Positions 15,001 to 26,160 of a stretch of 64,000 nt of DNA are shown one piece after another. The notes under the pieces were generated by a model. It was given only the letters and a program-made list of their open reading frames with translations. It did not search any database and was not told where the DNA came from. Within the stretch, counting starts at the first letter, position 1; each line of letters starts with the position of its first letter. The DNA comes from Edolisoma coerulescens (taxonomy: Eukaryota; Chordata; Aves; Passeriformes; Campephagidae): the NCBI GenBank assembly GCA_013397115.1, contig VWZW01006289.1, positions 2,347,696 through 2,411,695 on the forward strand, written 5' to 3'. A program made the position numbers and the translations under genes.

Positions 15001-18000
15001 TTCCCTGCAAGTTTGTGTGCTTCTCTAACAACTTCTCAGACTTCAGTATTTCTTTCCCCATTGTTATATGTAAAGTCTATGAAGTGGAGAAATATGATAC
15101 GCATTATCCTATCACCTTCAACCAACAGGAAGGAATTATTATACTCAGCACAACAAAATAATAATAAAAAAACCCTTTTAAGCTCATTAAAGCAAAATAA
15201 CGAAGCTGACTACAAGGTATTGTCAAATGCATAAGGTTTATTACAGTTAATAACCATTTCCAACTATAATAAACACAATGGTTTTCATATTAAATGCAGA
15301 AAAAAATGTTCCTGTAAAAATATACCTTTGGTTCCCACCTGATGTTTGGCTATTAGGGTCTGAAAAGCAACTAAATGGAAAATTATTAAAATTATCTGAT
15401 AATGAAGTTAAAAAGAATTAAACATTAAGATATAGTTTAAATTAAAAGAACATCTGCCAGAAATCAAGAAAACCAATCTTCTTCTCCCCCTACTCAAAAA
15501 ACACTTCGTGCCTCTGAAGGGATTCTCAGCAGATATGACCCAATCCTGCTACTGGATAAGTTCAGGCAATTTGTAACCAATGCAGAAAGAAGGTTCTTTA
15601 AAGAACTAAAACCCTGAATAGCTTCTGTTAATTTCAGGAATACAGAGCCCTTAAATTAAAANAACAACAATTTCAATTGATCATTTGTGAAATTGTTTTC
15701 CATTATGATTTTGTTCCCTAATTCATAGCAGGGAATTCCTATCGTAATTCTAATTTCCTAACATATATAGGATTAGCATACTGAACCTCCTATTAAACTC
15801 CTTTCTATTTCAGTTATGATCTCCAAGTCATTTTTCTTTACACATACACTCAAAATAGGAACTGAAAAACTATTCACTTTCCACAGACTTGCAGAAGTTT
15901 TGTTTACAAATATTTTAATTTCATATTGGATTGAAGATCCAAAGCAGTTTTCCCTAGTAATTTCTAAATTATCCAATTCGTTATATCCTTCTATGGAGCT
16001 ATACGTTGCTGCAATAATCTATAATACAAACAATAAGAGAACATTTTATTCTGCCATTTCTCTCTAGTTGATACCAGTGTATCAAGAAAATTACTAAACC
16101 ATAACAAACCCAGGCACTAACAACTTGTAAAAGGAGCAGGGAGAAGGAATAAAAACAAAGTGTGAGACAAATACAAGCTCTTTTTCAATGAAGGCAAGAT
16201 GGGGGAGAGAATTTAGATCTCCGGCACAAAATAAAAGGGACAAGTGGAAACATAACTGATCATAAGAAAAAAATTTTGCTTTATTTTTAGTACTTACTGC
16301 GATTATCAAACATCTTAAAATTTTATAAAGCTTAGCATTAACTGCAGCAACCAACGTAACCAGTAAATACAGTTTGGTTTATTTATTCATTTTGTTGCTT
16401 TATTTCCTTTCTGTGGTGCAGGCACTGCAGTAGACACCAGTTTCTTTCAGACTAAAAAAGAGTTCAGGGTGAATGGTTCTATCTTAAGACTTTTTAACTC
16501 TCAGTCATCTCAAATGCAGTAGACAAATCCCATCTTTCAGTTACAACCACAATGAATTCTAAAGCCTGTTGATACCAAGACTATAATCTCATTTAAAAAG
16601 TGAGGTTGTCCTGTAAATGCTATGCTGTGACAGGATTACACTCTCAGCTGAGAGTCTGAAATTTCAGTAATTGGCTGGAACAGTTCTGAAGTAGTAGTCT
16701 TTAATAATTTCTCTTTCAAAAAATACCTGATATTACAGCAGAACTCTGGAATTCCAGCTATCTACTTCTGGAACACAAAAATCTCCCAATTAAAAAGTGA
16801 ATAGTGCATGAAACCTGCGAAGTTGGTAATTCACACTGGAGGATTCCTACAGAAGTATAACACATGCACAACTCTATCAGTACTTTTCTGAAACAAGGAA
16901 TGGAAAAAGGAAGAATACGTGCCAAAAGGGATACTCTTCCCAGCTGCTGAAAGCATTTGGGTAAGAATACTTGGAATATCTTTCATGTACCCCTGCAAAA
17001 GAAGCCCCTATCTCTCAAGATAAGATTGGTCCACATATTCAAGGTTAACAATGAAAGCGCTAAATAAAATCTAAGTGCCAGTAACAGATGATGACAAAGT
17101 ATTATAGCAATCTGTCCAGCATTTATTTGATTAGTACACTATCCTTAGCAATACAGGTTCATTCAAACTGAGAAAGTTTGATGTCAATTACTCTGTCACA
17201 TATCTGTTATCACTGTTCTTGAGTGGTAAGGTGACTCTTGGAAACACTGCAAAGCATGTATTTTATATCAGTATGAAATACCATTGAAGGGAGCTGCATG
17301 ATAGTTGTGTAGCCCTTAAGGTATCATTTTTCTTTAAAATGCCAGTATTTTTATACAGCAGGATCAAACAAACAAAAATTGAGTAAATATCTGCCATGTG
17401 ACAGTAAGAACAACAGAAATTCAGCAAAGGGAAGTCAAGGAAGTATAAAAGAAACAGAAAATAAGGAAACAACTTGCTGTTCTTTAAAACAAGGAAAGTC
17501 TTTGGAAGTTATTAAGTTTTTATGGCTTGCAGTTTAAGCCAGGTTACTTGTCCTCCTTTTCTATGTGCACTGCCAAATGCAGAAAACATTCAGCCCACCG
17601 AGTGAACTGCATTTTCCATTTCTATTTAATGCACATATACGTATTTATTGGCTATGCTTCATCTTCCATTTCAGTCTCTCAAGTCATCTTTGCTTTTCTC
17701 TGCAGCTTCATATTGTCCTCTCTCAGCAGAATCTGAAGCTCAACTGTTTCTCTTCCAGTCAAAGAAAAAAAAAAAAAAAAATCACACGCCTTGGTACCAC
17801 ATTTGAGTTGTGAAGGCTCTGTTTTTCCACACCTGAAATGAGTTTGATGCAAAAAGCAGCACAGTCAGCACATAATGCAGAGAATACATTCTATATGTTC
17901 TAACAATCTCCTAATACACTGCAAGCTTTAATTTACACACAGTAGGAAGATCTAGCACACAACATAAGAGAATGAAGTCTTAAGATTTGCATCATTGAAT

Positions 18001-21000
18001 CATCCAGCATTCCAAGCTCAGAATCTATCCTTTATGTTAAACACTAATACTGCAAACTGATTCAGAAAATCTCATTCCATAATCACTAGGTTATCAGTGA
18101 TGGGTCATCCCCGTCCAATGAACTTGCAAGATTAAATAGGTACAGGAACTTACAAAATTTAGCATACAATTATGCTGTTTGGAAGCCTACTTGTTAAGGA
18201 ACAAAGCTGAAACTTACTTGCAGTATTAGTGACAGGACCATCAATACACACACACTGCAAATAGTTACTTATGGTTTTGTCAACTCATTATCCATAGCTA
18301 GGACTTGACTATTTGGCATTTTAAACACACACACACACACACACACACACGGAGTACTGAACCTCTTATTACAACTAATTTCTATCTTTGCAGTAGTGGC
18401 CATAGCAGAGGCCTGGGAATGCCTGTAAAAGGCAACAATGGGGATCGGAAGTACCAGAATCAAACCCCTTTAGATTGTTAAAAATTATTTCAGTGGAAAA
18501 TACAAAAACCACCACCGCAACTCTTCACTATTGGAACTTCACACACAGTCACTAAAACAAGCTGTACTGGCCCTTTGTGAAAAACGAATACACCAAAAAT
18601 ATGCACAAATGCAATAAAATGAGAACATTTTAGTACCTTCAGCGGATGATCTTTCCCTTTCTATTCTTCTGTTCTGCTGCCATCAGCTTGCTTTGCCAAT
18701 CTCGCCTTGGATTCTAGCCATGTTTCCTTCTATTCTTCTGGCTCCTCCTCATGCTTGCAAACATCTTTTTGTAAGTATTTATAACCAGAAGTACATCACA
18801 ATGTTTCACCAAAATCTAGCTCCTCAGAAAAGCAGAATCCAATTCAGGTGAACAACAACAGATGCAAAGCTCATTTTCCTAGACCTTGGATACAATGCAT
18901 CTTCAGCTATTACACGGCACGGTACATCATACTCTGCATATCACCCAGGGCGCAACACAAGCATCCTCTGATACACCAGTGGTCCACAACTGTGTGCTTC
19001 TGACTGCAAAGATGAACTCAATAGGGCTGTTCTGTGCTCAGCACTGAATCCTTCCCCTGCCTCAAGGGGGCTTCACCCATCTAGTTGCCAGCTAAAATTT
19101 TACCTGCATGAGACACTTGGTCATGACTGAACACTTACGCTGACGACTACTTTTAGGAGAATAAGCTGCACGTTTTACTTAGCTTTATATGTTTCCTATA
19201 CCTACCCCAAGTAATACACTACCTACAAAGAGGAAGCCTAGGTGAGTATGAATGGATGGTCATGTCTGTCTCTCCCTGACAGAGGTTGAAAACAGCTGCT
19301 AATTCAGGTCAGCACCTGTGGTATTCAAAGAGAACACCTCTTCTTCTGCCCTTCATTCCTTCAGAGATATAAGGTGGACATAGCGATGGAGTAGGCAATG
19401 GGTTTTATACCCTTTTTTGACATAGTAATGGAGTAGGCAGTGGGTTTTACACCCATTTTCACCACTGACTTCCTAGATGAATTTAGTATAACTGCTTTAT
19501 ACCTCTTATTCAGTCTTCTCCAGCAGTAAAACAAGGATTGTGGTTTCTCTTCAAGCCACCTTGGTATCTACAGGGAACAGAGCTGTGTAACAGCTAAACT
19601 GCTTCCTACTTAAAGTCACCATTCCAGGTCACCTGGCAGCAGGTATGCAACATCCACAGTAATGCATATGAGGATGCTAACATTCAAAAAGTACCATAAA
19701 GTGAGGTGGGAGGCTCCCATCTAGGGGGTGAATCAGAGAGGAGGAAGAGAAATCAAAACAGTTGTTTATTTCTCCCTTAACTTCAGCTCACATCTGTTTA
19801 GAGTACTACCAAAATCCACACAAACCTTCCTGTGACTAAGCACACTACATTTTCTTTCATATTCATCAGCACGTCTCAGCTGAGACATCTTTCATCCACA
19901 GTGAATATATAAACTGCTGAAGTGATTAAAATATCTAGAATTGGAAACTCAGCAGAACTTCATACCACCAGACACATCTCATCGTGCTGTCCTTTTTACT
20001 ACAGTCAACAAGCTACAGTCAAAGATAACAGACTCCTAAGCTAATGATAGACTCTTGAAGGTAAAAGCACAAAATTGCAGTAAAATTCATTATCACAAAC
20101 AAGCTTACATTTCATGTAAAGAAATTTGCCTATTTGCCCCTAGGTCTGTTTGATATCTTGCAAGAACCTACAAGTTATCAGTTTACATTCCAAAAATATC
20201 CCAATAGAGCTGGTAATCCAAACTTCTTATTAATAGCATAAAATCAAGCTTTTATAATGGAAAAGTTCATGATATACACATAACACAGTTATCTGCTGAG
20301 TATTTCTGTATTCCCAAGCCTCTGTAGTTAAGACCACACACTACACTAAGTGTCCTAAAATATGGCTAAGGGACAATCCCACAATAAAAAATTAACTTGT
20401 GATCACACAGTTGACATTAATTCCCAAACTAGGTAACATTTTCTCACCTCAGTCTAAATGATGAGTTGATCTTTGGTCGTAAGCCACCACTTTCAAACAG
20501 TTGTATATGTTGCTGATTATTTGCATGGAGCTTCCAACTAATACATATTGGGGTCCTCACAGAATGAGAGTTGTCCTTCTGCTCTTGAAGCCCTTCATCC
20601 TCTGTATCACTGGATCCATCTACCACTGCTTGGAGAAACTTCTTGAGCCTGGTAAGTACATTCAACCTCCATTGCTGAGAAGTTACTCTGCGATTTGGGT
20701 TAACAGAGAGCATCCAGGAAAGTTTGTCCCTGCTTTTCAGTCTTTTTGAGAGTTGCTGGTGAGAAATAAGCTCTACAAAATTCTTCAACAATATAATGCT
20801 GCGGTCTGTAAGAAGAGCTGGGTATGCTTCCAATAAAACATCCAAGACTTTCAATGAATCTTCCTGAATTCCCTCACTGATATGAGTCATGGCACTAGAG
20901 AGATGGGCACTTACCAAAGGAAAAAATGGAGCAATCTGTTCTGCTCTTATTTTTGAAGCCAAGAACTGCAGCAGGTGAATAGCTGCTCCTCTGACACTGG

Positions 21001-21932
21001 AATCTTTGTCTGTAAACACAGCTGCCACCTCACTTATTATACTTGAAAGGTGTGCATCAATTACAAAGGGATACTGAGACAGGAGTTCTTTGAGTCCAAG
21101 AAGTGCATTATGCTTAACCCCAGGACTATAGTGATGCATCTGTGAGAGAAGATCCTATAAGGAAACAAACATATACACTTGTCATCATTATTACTTTAAG
21201 CTGTTCAAACTTCCCCCGCCTATTTTCTGCACATTTTTCTTAAATACTTAAAAATACGGAATATTCTTATGATGTACTGCTGTTCATAATAGCAAAGTTA
21301 TGTTTAGAACAAACATAGTATTAGTTCACAGCACAACAATGAGCAAACAATCAGAATTCGGTGATAGGAAAAACAAGATATAATGACTTGTCCTTAGGTC
21401 TTGTTCTTAAGTTTATGCACAACCCTACTGACTCAAGAGAGGGATGACCAAAGGCAAGTCCTCTCACCCTTGTTCTCAAAAGCAGAACCATGAAACCTCA
21501 GCCTGAACAGCTTTCTTCAGTATAAGCAGAGAGCTGCAAGAGACACAAGATGACACAAGGGCAGGAAAACAAATCCACCCCCCAAAGAAATACAAGATTC
21601 TTTAAAAACAGGGCTGCATTCAGATACCCTGCTGCATTTGTTTTTGAATGCAGATTTTTTTGCAGTTTTTTTCCTAAATTGCAGTAAACATAGTAAACCT
21701 AGATAAAAGCAAGTAATTTTCTGTCATGTCAGAATGTAACATCACAGTATACCTTTATGTTAAGTTTTCTATTTTGCGTAGGAAGCACTCCATCTTCTTT
21801 AAGCTGCTCAGGAATTTGTATGGCCTTTGTTTTGAAGGTAGTATCAGTTGCATTCTCTAGTTTAGGCTTCTTTTTCCCAACTTTTAATTTCACTTTCTGG
21901 AAATCCTCCTGACGTTTTCTTTTTTTAGTCAT
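2831..21932 (-). CDS. TEX10: TEX10 (testis-expressed 10, Ipi1 homologue), partial: residues 1-657
   Basis: TEX10 is the vertebrate counterpart of yeast Ipi1. With PELP1, WDR18, LAS1L and SENP3 it works in nucleolar 60S ribosome maturation and in the 5FMC chromatin complex. Eight coding exons on the minus strand join without a phase conflict: 21753-21932, 20448-21154, 14529-14772, 12395-12507, 11368-11606, 6992-7127, 3776-3951, 2831-3008. Recognition rests on the basic start MTKKRKRQEDFQKVKLKVGK, the HEAT-like stretch DKDSSVRGAAIHLLQFLASK, NPNRR and later VLSRWLAGLP. The Ipi1-type region lies roughly at residues 70-250 and the rest is helical repeat. No frameshift or stop is seen. About 270 C-terminal residues expected from the human protein (about 929 aa) are not found left of 2831, so they lie outside the window. 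Transcription starts in the CpG island near 25 kb. Confidence 0.96.
3165..3524 (+). mobile_element. CR1 retroposon 3' fragment in TEX10 intron 8
   Basis: Sense-orientation avian CR1 sequence: the aggatgagaggaaatggcct block, then the tggtttagtggtggacttgg and caacctaaatgattct tail. It occupies about half of the intron 3009-3775. The rest of that intron shows nothing. Confidence 0.85.
3776..3951 (-). CDS. TEX10: TEX10 exon 8
   Basis: Acceptor tctttag, donor ACG|GTAAGA. It encodes RSKVLSRWLAGLPQQLALLG and NPELSNQLIDIIHSAASRSN, residues 540-598. Phase 2 in, phase 1 out. Confidence 0.95.
3952..6991. other. TEX10 intron 7
   Basis: AT-rich with a CA/TA-rich low-complexity patch at about 4855-4940 and a 15-bp direct repeat (aagaacactttctta) at about 6508-6537. 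One CR1 fragment lies at 5930-6237. No exon or RNA gene seen. Confidence 0.6.
5930..6237 (+). mobile_element. CR1 retroposon fragment (reverse-transcriptase end region)
   Basis: Sense CR1: the motifs gagaccccacctggagtgct and tcctatgaagacaggctgag are diagnostic. The short open frames here are remnants of the CR1 polyprotein, not host genes. Confidence 0.88.
6992..7127 (-). CDS. TEX10: TEX10 exon 7
   Basis: Acceptor ttttccag, donor CAG|GTAAAA. It encodes PLIKAVYMLYQQRNLLFPVR and LLLKFFSRVYQKEDLR, residues 495-539, a clear family match. Confidence 0.94.
7128..11367. other. TEX10 intron 6
   Basis: Intron DNA with several A-tracts and one long antisense CR1 (9216-10018). I see no other structure in the rest. 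Confidence 0.6.
9216..10018 (-). mobile_element. CR1 retroposon, antisense, about 0.8 kb
   Basis: Reverse-complement CR1: the 3' tail is at 9216-9300 (tcatataatgg-like, ctgctccaacacccctgctg), followed by agtactccaggagtggccac and cctcaacctgctgtcaacac blocks toward 10018. The minus-strand open frame at 9469-9990 is the CR1 reverse-transcriptase C-terminus, degenerate and not full length. Confidence 0.9.
11368..11606 (-). CDS. TEX10: TEX10 exon 6
   Basis: Acceptor taccttag, donor GGTAAGA. It encodes the conserved HLLLNLTLCDIMVSLAS and LNSKQVNRLLGVTWRLMQIQ stretches, residues 415-494. Phase 2 in, phase 1 out. Confidence 0.95.
11607..14528. other. TEX10 introns 5 and 4 (around exon 5)
   Basis: AT-rich intron sequence on both sides of exon 5. 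No repeat family, RNA gene or extra exon that I can support. Confidence 0.55.
12395..12507 (-). CDS. TEX10: TEX10 exon 5
   Basis: Acceptor ttaacag, donor AAAAG|GTAAGA. It encodes ELWLRMNYLVDFKHHFMRHF and a basic tail KHKKKDPCK, residues 378-414 plus a split Ser. A diverged lookalike lies at 27623-27707. Confidence 0.94.
14529..14772 (-). CDS. TEX10: TEX10 exon 4
   Basis: Acceptor ttgtttag and donor ATG|GTAAGG. It completes Arg296 and encodes 81 codons, including the family stretch LSSAENLKGFIEIIIPLLIE. Phase 2 in, phase 0 out. Confidence 0.94.
18325..18350. repeat. (AC)13 microsatellite
   Basis: Thirteen uninterrupted AC units, likely length-polymorphic. Confidence 0.95.
19377..19460. repeat. 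42-bp tandem repeat, two copies
   Basis: The unit begins gacatagyratggagtaggc and contains tgggttttayaccc. The two copies start 42 bp apart (19377 and 19419) with a few substitutions. Confidence 0.85.
20448..21154 (-). CDS. TEX10: TEX10 exon 3, largest exon, Ipi1/HEAT region
   Basis: It begins with DLLSQMHHY after acceptor ccttatag and ends in SFRL plus two bases of an Arg codon at donor GTGAGA. It covers residues 61-295. It contains the most conserved part of the family: the block ending in FTDKDSSVRG and the block SVNPNRRVTSQQWRL. It is open throughout. Confidence 0.96.
21155..21752. other. TEX10 intron 2
   Basis: Short intron between the first and second coding exons; nothing notable seen. 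Confidence 0.7.
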
Positions 21933-21941
21933 TCTGATTCT
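21753..21941 (-). CDS. TEX10: TEX10 exon 2, first coding exon (ATG at 21932)
   Basis: It has nine bases of 5' UTR and then 60 codons ending in NIK. The N-terminus is strongly basic (MTKKRKRQ), fitting a nucleolar or nuclear localisation signal. Acceptor tttgcag, donor AAG|GTATAC, phase 0 at the end. Confidence 0.95.
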
Positions 21942-22816
21942 CTGCAAAAACAGAATTTAATTTGATTAAATACACAACAAAAGTCATTTTTCCACCAAAG
22001 AGCAGCAACTTCCTAACAATGGCTACTGTTTTTATTCTTTTGTCTATGCATAAATGAGTGTCTACTCCTGAGACAAGATGCTAGACTAAACAGACATGCA
22101 GACTGATTCCACACAGCTGTTCTTCTGGTGTCCAGAAAACATTCTGCTGCTCCTTTGGCTGTCTTTGCTGTGAGAACTACTTTATTAAAAAGCATCCAGA
22201 TATCTGCATCTGCCACTGCTTTATCAAGAGTTAAGCTGCTGATTCGGTTTTGTTTAAAAAGTTCCTGCCAACAAAGCAACTTTTTACATAATTGATTCTT
22301 GTCAAGCCAAGGAGCTCAGCGAACTGTTCCCTTTCAATTGTACATCGCTTATCAAGTTCATCACTAACATCACACAGCCTGCACACGTACAATCATAGGT
22401 TTAAACAAGCCTTCACCAGTAAAAGGATACAAAAAGCCTAAGAAAACTTCCACTACACACTGAAAAATCCAGTCTGTGCATTTAAAAATAACCAGAAGTG
22501 GAGGAGGAGAGAAGAGGTCAAATGGGCAAATATAGAGCAAAAAGAAAGGAAAACGAAGACACATTTAATAAGGCATAAGAAATAAGGCATCTGAGTCACT
22601 AGACTTGTAAGCTGTACAGACATACTAGAATAGAAGTACAATAACCAAAACAAATTAAAACCCCCGTAAGTTTCTAAATGGATTTTTGGCTTTGTTCTAT
22701 CTGTTTTGATACTGAAATACTTTTACTTTTATCAGGTTAAAAAAAAAAAAATCAAAACACTGAAAAGGCCAAACAAACTCTACACCCGATTCCTTAATTT
22801 AATCCTCTCAAAAAAA

Positions 22817-22893
22817 CCCCAAAAAACCACCATGCGCCCCCCCACCCCACCAAAAAAAAAACAAATTAAAAAAACCCCAAACCAAAAACCCCA
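22817..22893 (-). other. G-run cluster on the TEX10 sense strand (G-quadruplex candidate)
   Basis: On the minus strand five or more runs of four or more G are separated by T-rich spacers, including GGGGTTTTTTT and GGTGGGGTGGGGGGG. It lies in intron 1, so the G-runs would be in the pre-mRNA. Confidence 0.6.
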
Positions 22894-23816
22894 ACAATAC
22901 AGCTGACTAAACCCAGAAATTTCTAAATAACCTATCCAAACAATGATTCTCTTCTGGCAGATGCGATCATCATTCCTACTGATGATTTTCCCAATGGACT
23001 TCAAGCTGAAATTTGTGCTGTACTTGGGTATTTCATATTTGCATCAACAGGAAAATCATTGAAGAATGTCTTAAAACAAAGTGTCATTTTCTATTCTTTT
23101 AAAACAATTTAACAATTGATTACACAAAGATTTGACTACAACCTAATGTCTGCTTTTCACACACTAGCTTAAAAAATTATATGTAAGACCACTCTAACTG
23201 AAGTACAAATTCGGCTTAAGTAACCTATCCACTCCAAAGGCTTTTAAAAAACTTAGAGTCTGGTGCCAAAATAAAAAAGTCCTTTAGTGTCCAACTATAA
23301 CAACCACAGCTTTATAAACGTTTGATTCTTACCACATGCATCTTTTAGGAAAGAATTACAAGAATTTCACTACTTGATACACAGAAATAGCTAGAAGCTT
23401 TTGACATAAAAGTTATTTCCATTTACAAGGCTTGATTTTACAAGAATAGATGTTTGGCTCCCAATTCGCATTAAAAATTTCACAATACAGGTGTGTGCAC
23501 ACACCTGAACTGAGTCAATTAAGTTCTTTTAAAGGAGGAGGCTTGTAAAATATCCTTTTTCCTACTAAAAGCAGCACATCTTCCCTCGCAGTAAATATTC
23601 TGGAAATAACTGGTAATCTAAGCCTATCTATTTCCAATTCATATGCACCATGCTAAATCAAAAGATAAAATCCTTACAAAACCAAAGTCACATAAACACC
23701 CCAGTGGCTGCATAATAAGACATGAGGCAAAACTGTATACAGATGATAAAATTATGTACCTATTTTAATGAAACTTCTTGACGAAACCACTGCCTTTTGA
23801 CACAAACTGCATGTCA

Positions 23817-24197
23817 TGAGGAGAGACTGTGGGAGCTAGGCCTGTTTAGTCTGAAGAAGACTGAGAGGGAATTTCATTAATGCATTTAAATTTCGCAAAG
23901 ATGGGTGCCAAGAGGATGGTGCCACACTGTTTTCAGTGGTGCCCAGAAACAGGATGAGGAGCAACGGCCATACACTAAAACACAAGAAGTTCCACCTCAA
24001 CATGAAGAAGAAATTCTTTACTTTGAGGGTTTCAGAGCACTGTAAGAGGCTGCCCAGGGAGGTCTCTGGAGACAATCCAACCCACCTGGATGTATTCCTA
24101 TGTCACCTGCTCTAGGTGATGCTGCCTTGGTAAGGGGGCCTGGACTAAATGATCTCCAGAGGTCCCTTCCAACCCCAACTAATCTGTGATTCTGTGT
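23817..24197 (+). mobile_element. CR1 retroposon fragment
   Basis: Sense CR1 3' region: gtttagtctgaagaagactg, then caggatgaggagcaacggcc and gatctccagaggtcccttcc before the tail caaccccaactaatctgtga. It lies about 0.4 kb inside TEX10 intron 1 from the CpG island. Confidence 0.88.
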
Positions 24198-24395
24198 ATT
24201 TTCACCTGGCCCTCCTCCAACACCACTGAGCTAAGTGCACCTAATAGTTTAAGCAGTAACACGGTTTTACAAACCAAAACATTAAAACAACCTCAAATCG
24301 ATGCAAACTTCCTTTAACATAAAGCAGTATGCAGCGCTTTTCAGGCACCACTTCAGATATCACTCAGCCACCCTCACCTCAGGCTCAGGGAAAAT

Positions 24396-24452
24396 ATTCA
24401 GCTACAGGTTGGACTCGATGATCTTGGAAGTCTTTTCCAACCAAATGATTCT
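24396..24452 (+). mobile_element. CR1 3' tail fragment
   Basis: ggttggactcgatgatcttg followed by ttccaaccaaatgattctgg is the CR1 3' end in sense orientation. Confidence 0.75.
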
Positions 24453-24627
24453 GGTTTTACTCCCTCGCAGCTCTCAGGCGGCACTCTTAGGGAACCTCAC
24501 TACCTTGCTCAGTCAGGAAAATCCTGAGAAACCCAAAGGCAAGGCACACGCCCTAACTAACTCCTCCGATCTGATAAGGATTTCCCCTCGGGCGAGCTCT
24601 CTCCCCGCACAGGACAGCGATACTTAC

Positions 24628-24900
24628 TGGCGATCACCTCCGCGCGGCTCCCGCGCCGGCNCGCGCCGGCAGCGCATCCCCCGCCGCCGCCACCTGGACC
24701 GCACCGCACCGCCCGACCCCGCGCCGCGCACGCCGTACCCGAGCGCCGCAGCGGCCGTTCCTCCCGCGGGTCTAGGCCGTCACGCTGCCTTCCTCGCCGT
24801 CCCGGGACATCCTTCGGCTCGTCCCCCGAGTGCCGCTTCCCTCCGCCCCGCTCCAGTCGCTCTACGAGGCGTTTAAATAAAGGCGCGTCAGGGCCGGCCC
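24628..24900 (-). other. TEX10: TEX10 noncoding exon 1 (5' UTR)
   Basis: The minus strand of the CpG island has a perfect donor (GTAAGTAT) whose GT is at 24626-24627, so an exon would end at 24628. The next acceptor (tttttgcag) is at 21942, nine bases before the TEX10 ATG. The 5' end is not determinable: the transcription start may lie inside the gap at 24952-25122. The right boundary given here is approximate. Confidence 0.65.
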
Positions 24901-24951
24901 GGCGCCGGGGAGGCCGCGAGTTCGGCCCCCGGGAGCCCCCGCAGCGGCGGG

Positions 24952-25122
24952 NNNNNNNNNNNNNNNNNNNNNNNNNNNNNNNNNNNNNNNNNNNNNNNNN
25001 NNNNNNNNNNNNNNNNNNNNNNNNNNNNNNNNNNNNNNNNNNNNNNNNNNNNNNNNNNNNNNNNNNNNNNNNNNNNNNNNNNNNNNNNNNNNNNNNNNNN
25101 NNNNNNNNNNNNNNNNNNNNNN
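24952..25122. other. Assembly gap (171 N)
   Basis: Unresolved bases inside the CpG island. Open frames that run through it are artefacts. Confidence 0.99.
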
Positions 25123-25336
25123 CCCCGCCGAGCGCCTGCCCGGAAGCGGCCGCCCACGTGAGCGGCGCCGCCAGGGCCCGCCCCTCGCGCCAAGGGGACG
25201 CGCGCTTCCGCCGCGGCCGCGCGCGCTGGCGCTCTCTGCAGGCGGGGCGGCCCCGGGGTCCCGCCGGTCCCCGCGGTCCCCTCCCCGGCGGGAACACAGC
25301 GCCAAGTGTTCGGCTTCGTCTGGGATATGGCTTTTC

Positions 25337-25675
25337 TTGTGTACATCTTCCTCGAGAGGGGAAGAGGAGGGGTAGACGCTGATCTCTTCTCTGTGGTGAC
25401 CAGTGACAGGACCCGAGGGAATGGCCTGAAGTTGTGTCAGGGGAGGTTTAGGTTGGATATCAGGAAAAGGTTCTTCACCCAGAGGGGGTTTGGGCACTGG
25501 AACAGGCTCCCCAGGGAAGTGGTCACAGCACCAGCCTGACAGAGTTGAAGAAGTGTTTGTACAATGCTCTCGGGCTCACGGTGTGATTTTGAGGTAGCCT
25601 GTGCAGGGCCAGGAGCTGGACTCGGATGATTTTTGTGGGTCTCTTCTACCTTGGTTTGTTCTGTGGTTCTGTGAC
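25337..25675 (+). mobile_element. CR1 retroposon 3' fragment
   Basis: Sense CR1 with gggaatggcctgaagttgtg, ggttggatatcaggaaaagg and aggctccccagggaagtggt motifs, ending in ggttctgtgac. It directly abuts the CpG island on its upstream side. Confidence 0.9.
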
Positions 25676-25771
25676 GATGTACTCTCTCCCCCTGAAGCGT
25701 GGCTGCACTAGCACCACAGCAGACAGCAAGAACGCATTAATAATAACCAGTACTGAGATAAGCACAAGTCC

Positions 25772-26160
25772 TGTGAGGAGCAGCTGAGGGAGCTGGGGTT
25801 ATTTAACCTGGAGAAAAGGAGATTCAGGGGGAATCTTATCGCTCTCTACAACCACCTGAAAGGAGGGTGTAGCCAGGTGTGGGTCAGCCTCTTCTCCCAG
25901 GCAGTCAGTGACAGGATGAGAGGACACAGTCTTTAGCTGTGCCAGGGGCAGTTTAGGTTGGACATCAGGAGGAATTTCTCCACAGAAAAGGGTGATTAGA
26001 CATTGGAATGGACTGCCCAGAGAGGTGATGGAGTCACTGTTGTTGTAGGTGTTGAAGGAAAGACAGGAGTGCCACAGTTTAGTTGTCACGGCAGTGTTGG
26101 GTCATGGTTTAGACATGTTCTCACAGGTCTTTTCCAGCCTAATTGATTCTGTGATTCTTC
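25772..26160 (+). mobile_element. CR1 retroposon 3' fragment
   Basis: Sense CR1 with gagctggggttatttaacct, ctacaaccacctgaaaggag and the tail cctaattgattctgtgattc. A second, independent insertion beside the previous one: its 5' part is not a continuation of it. Confidence 0.92.

Larger units (their letters stand above)
14773..20447. other. TEX10 intron 3
   Basis: The longest TEX10 intron in the window (5.7 kb). It contains one unresolved base at 15662, an (AC)n microsatellite at 18325-18350 and a 42-bp two-copy tandem repeat at 19377-19460. Otherwise unremarkable. Confidence 0.6.
21942..24627. other. TEX10 intron 1
   Basis: Holds a C-rich/A-rich stretch at 22817-22893 (G-runs on the TEX10 sense strand), a CR1 at 23817-24197 and a CR1 tail at 24396-24452. 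No other exon seen. Confidence 0.6.
24560..25320 (-). promoter_or_regulatory. TEX10: CpG-island promoter of TEX10
   Basis: Strongly GC- and CpG-rich block in AT-rich surroundings, ending the TEX10 gene at its 5' side. Visible motifs include a canonical E-box CACGTG at 25155-25160 and ETS-type CGGAAG at 25141-25146 with a reverse copy near 25206. These are typical of housekeeping ribosome-biogenesis genes. The centre is lost in a gap of 171 N (24952-25122), and 24661 is also N. Confidence 0.8.

Noticed and set aside
24301..25497. Several open frames across the TEX10 CpG island
   Set aside because: GC-rich, stop-poor DNA plus the N gap; they overlap the TEX10 noncoding exon and match no protein.
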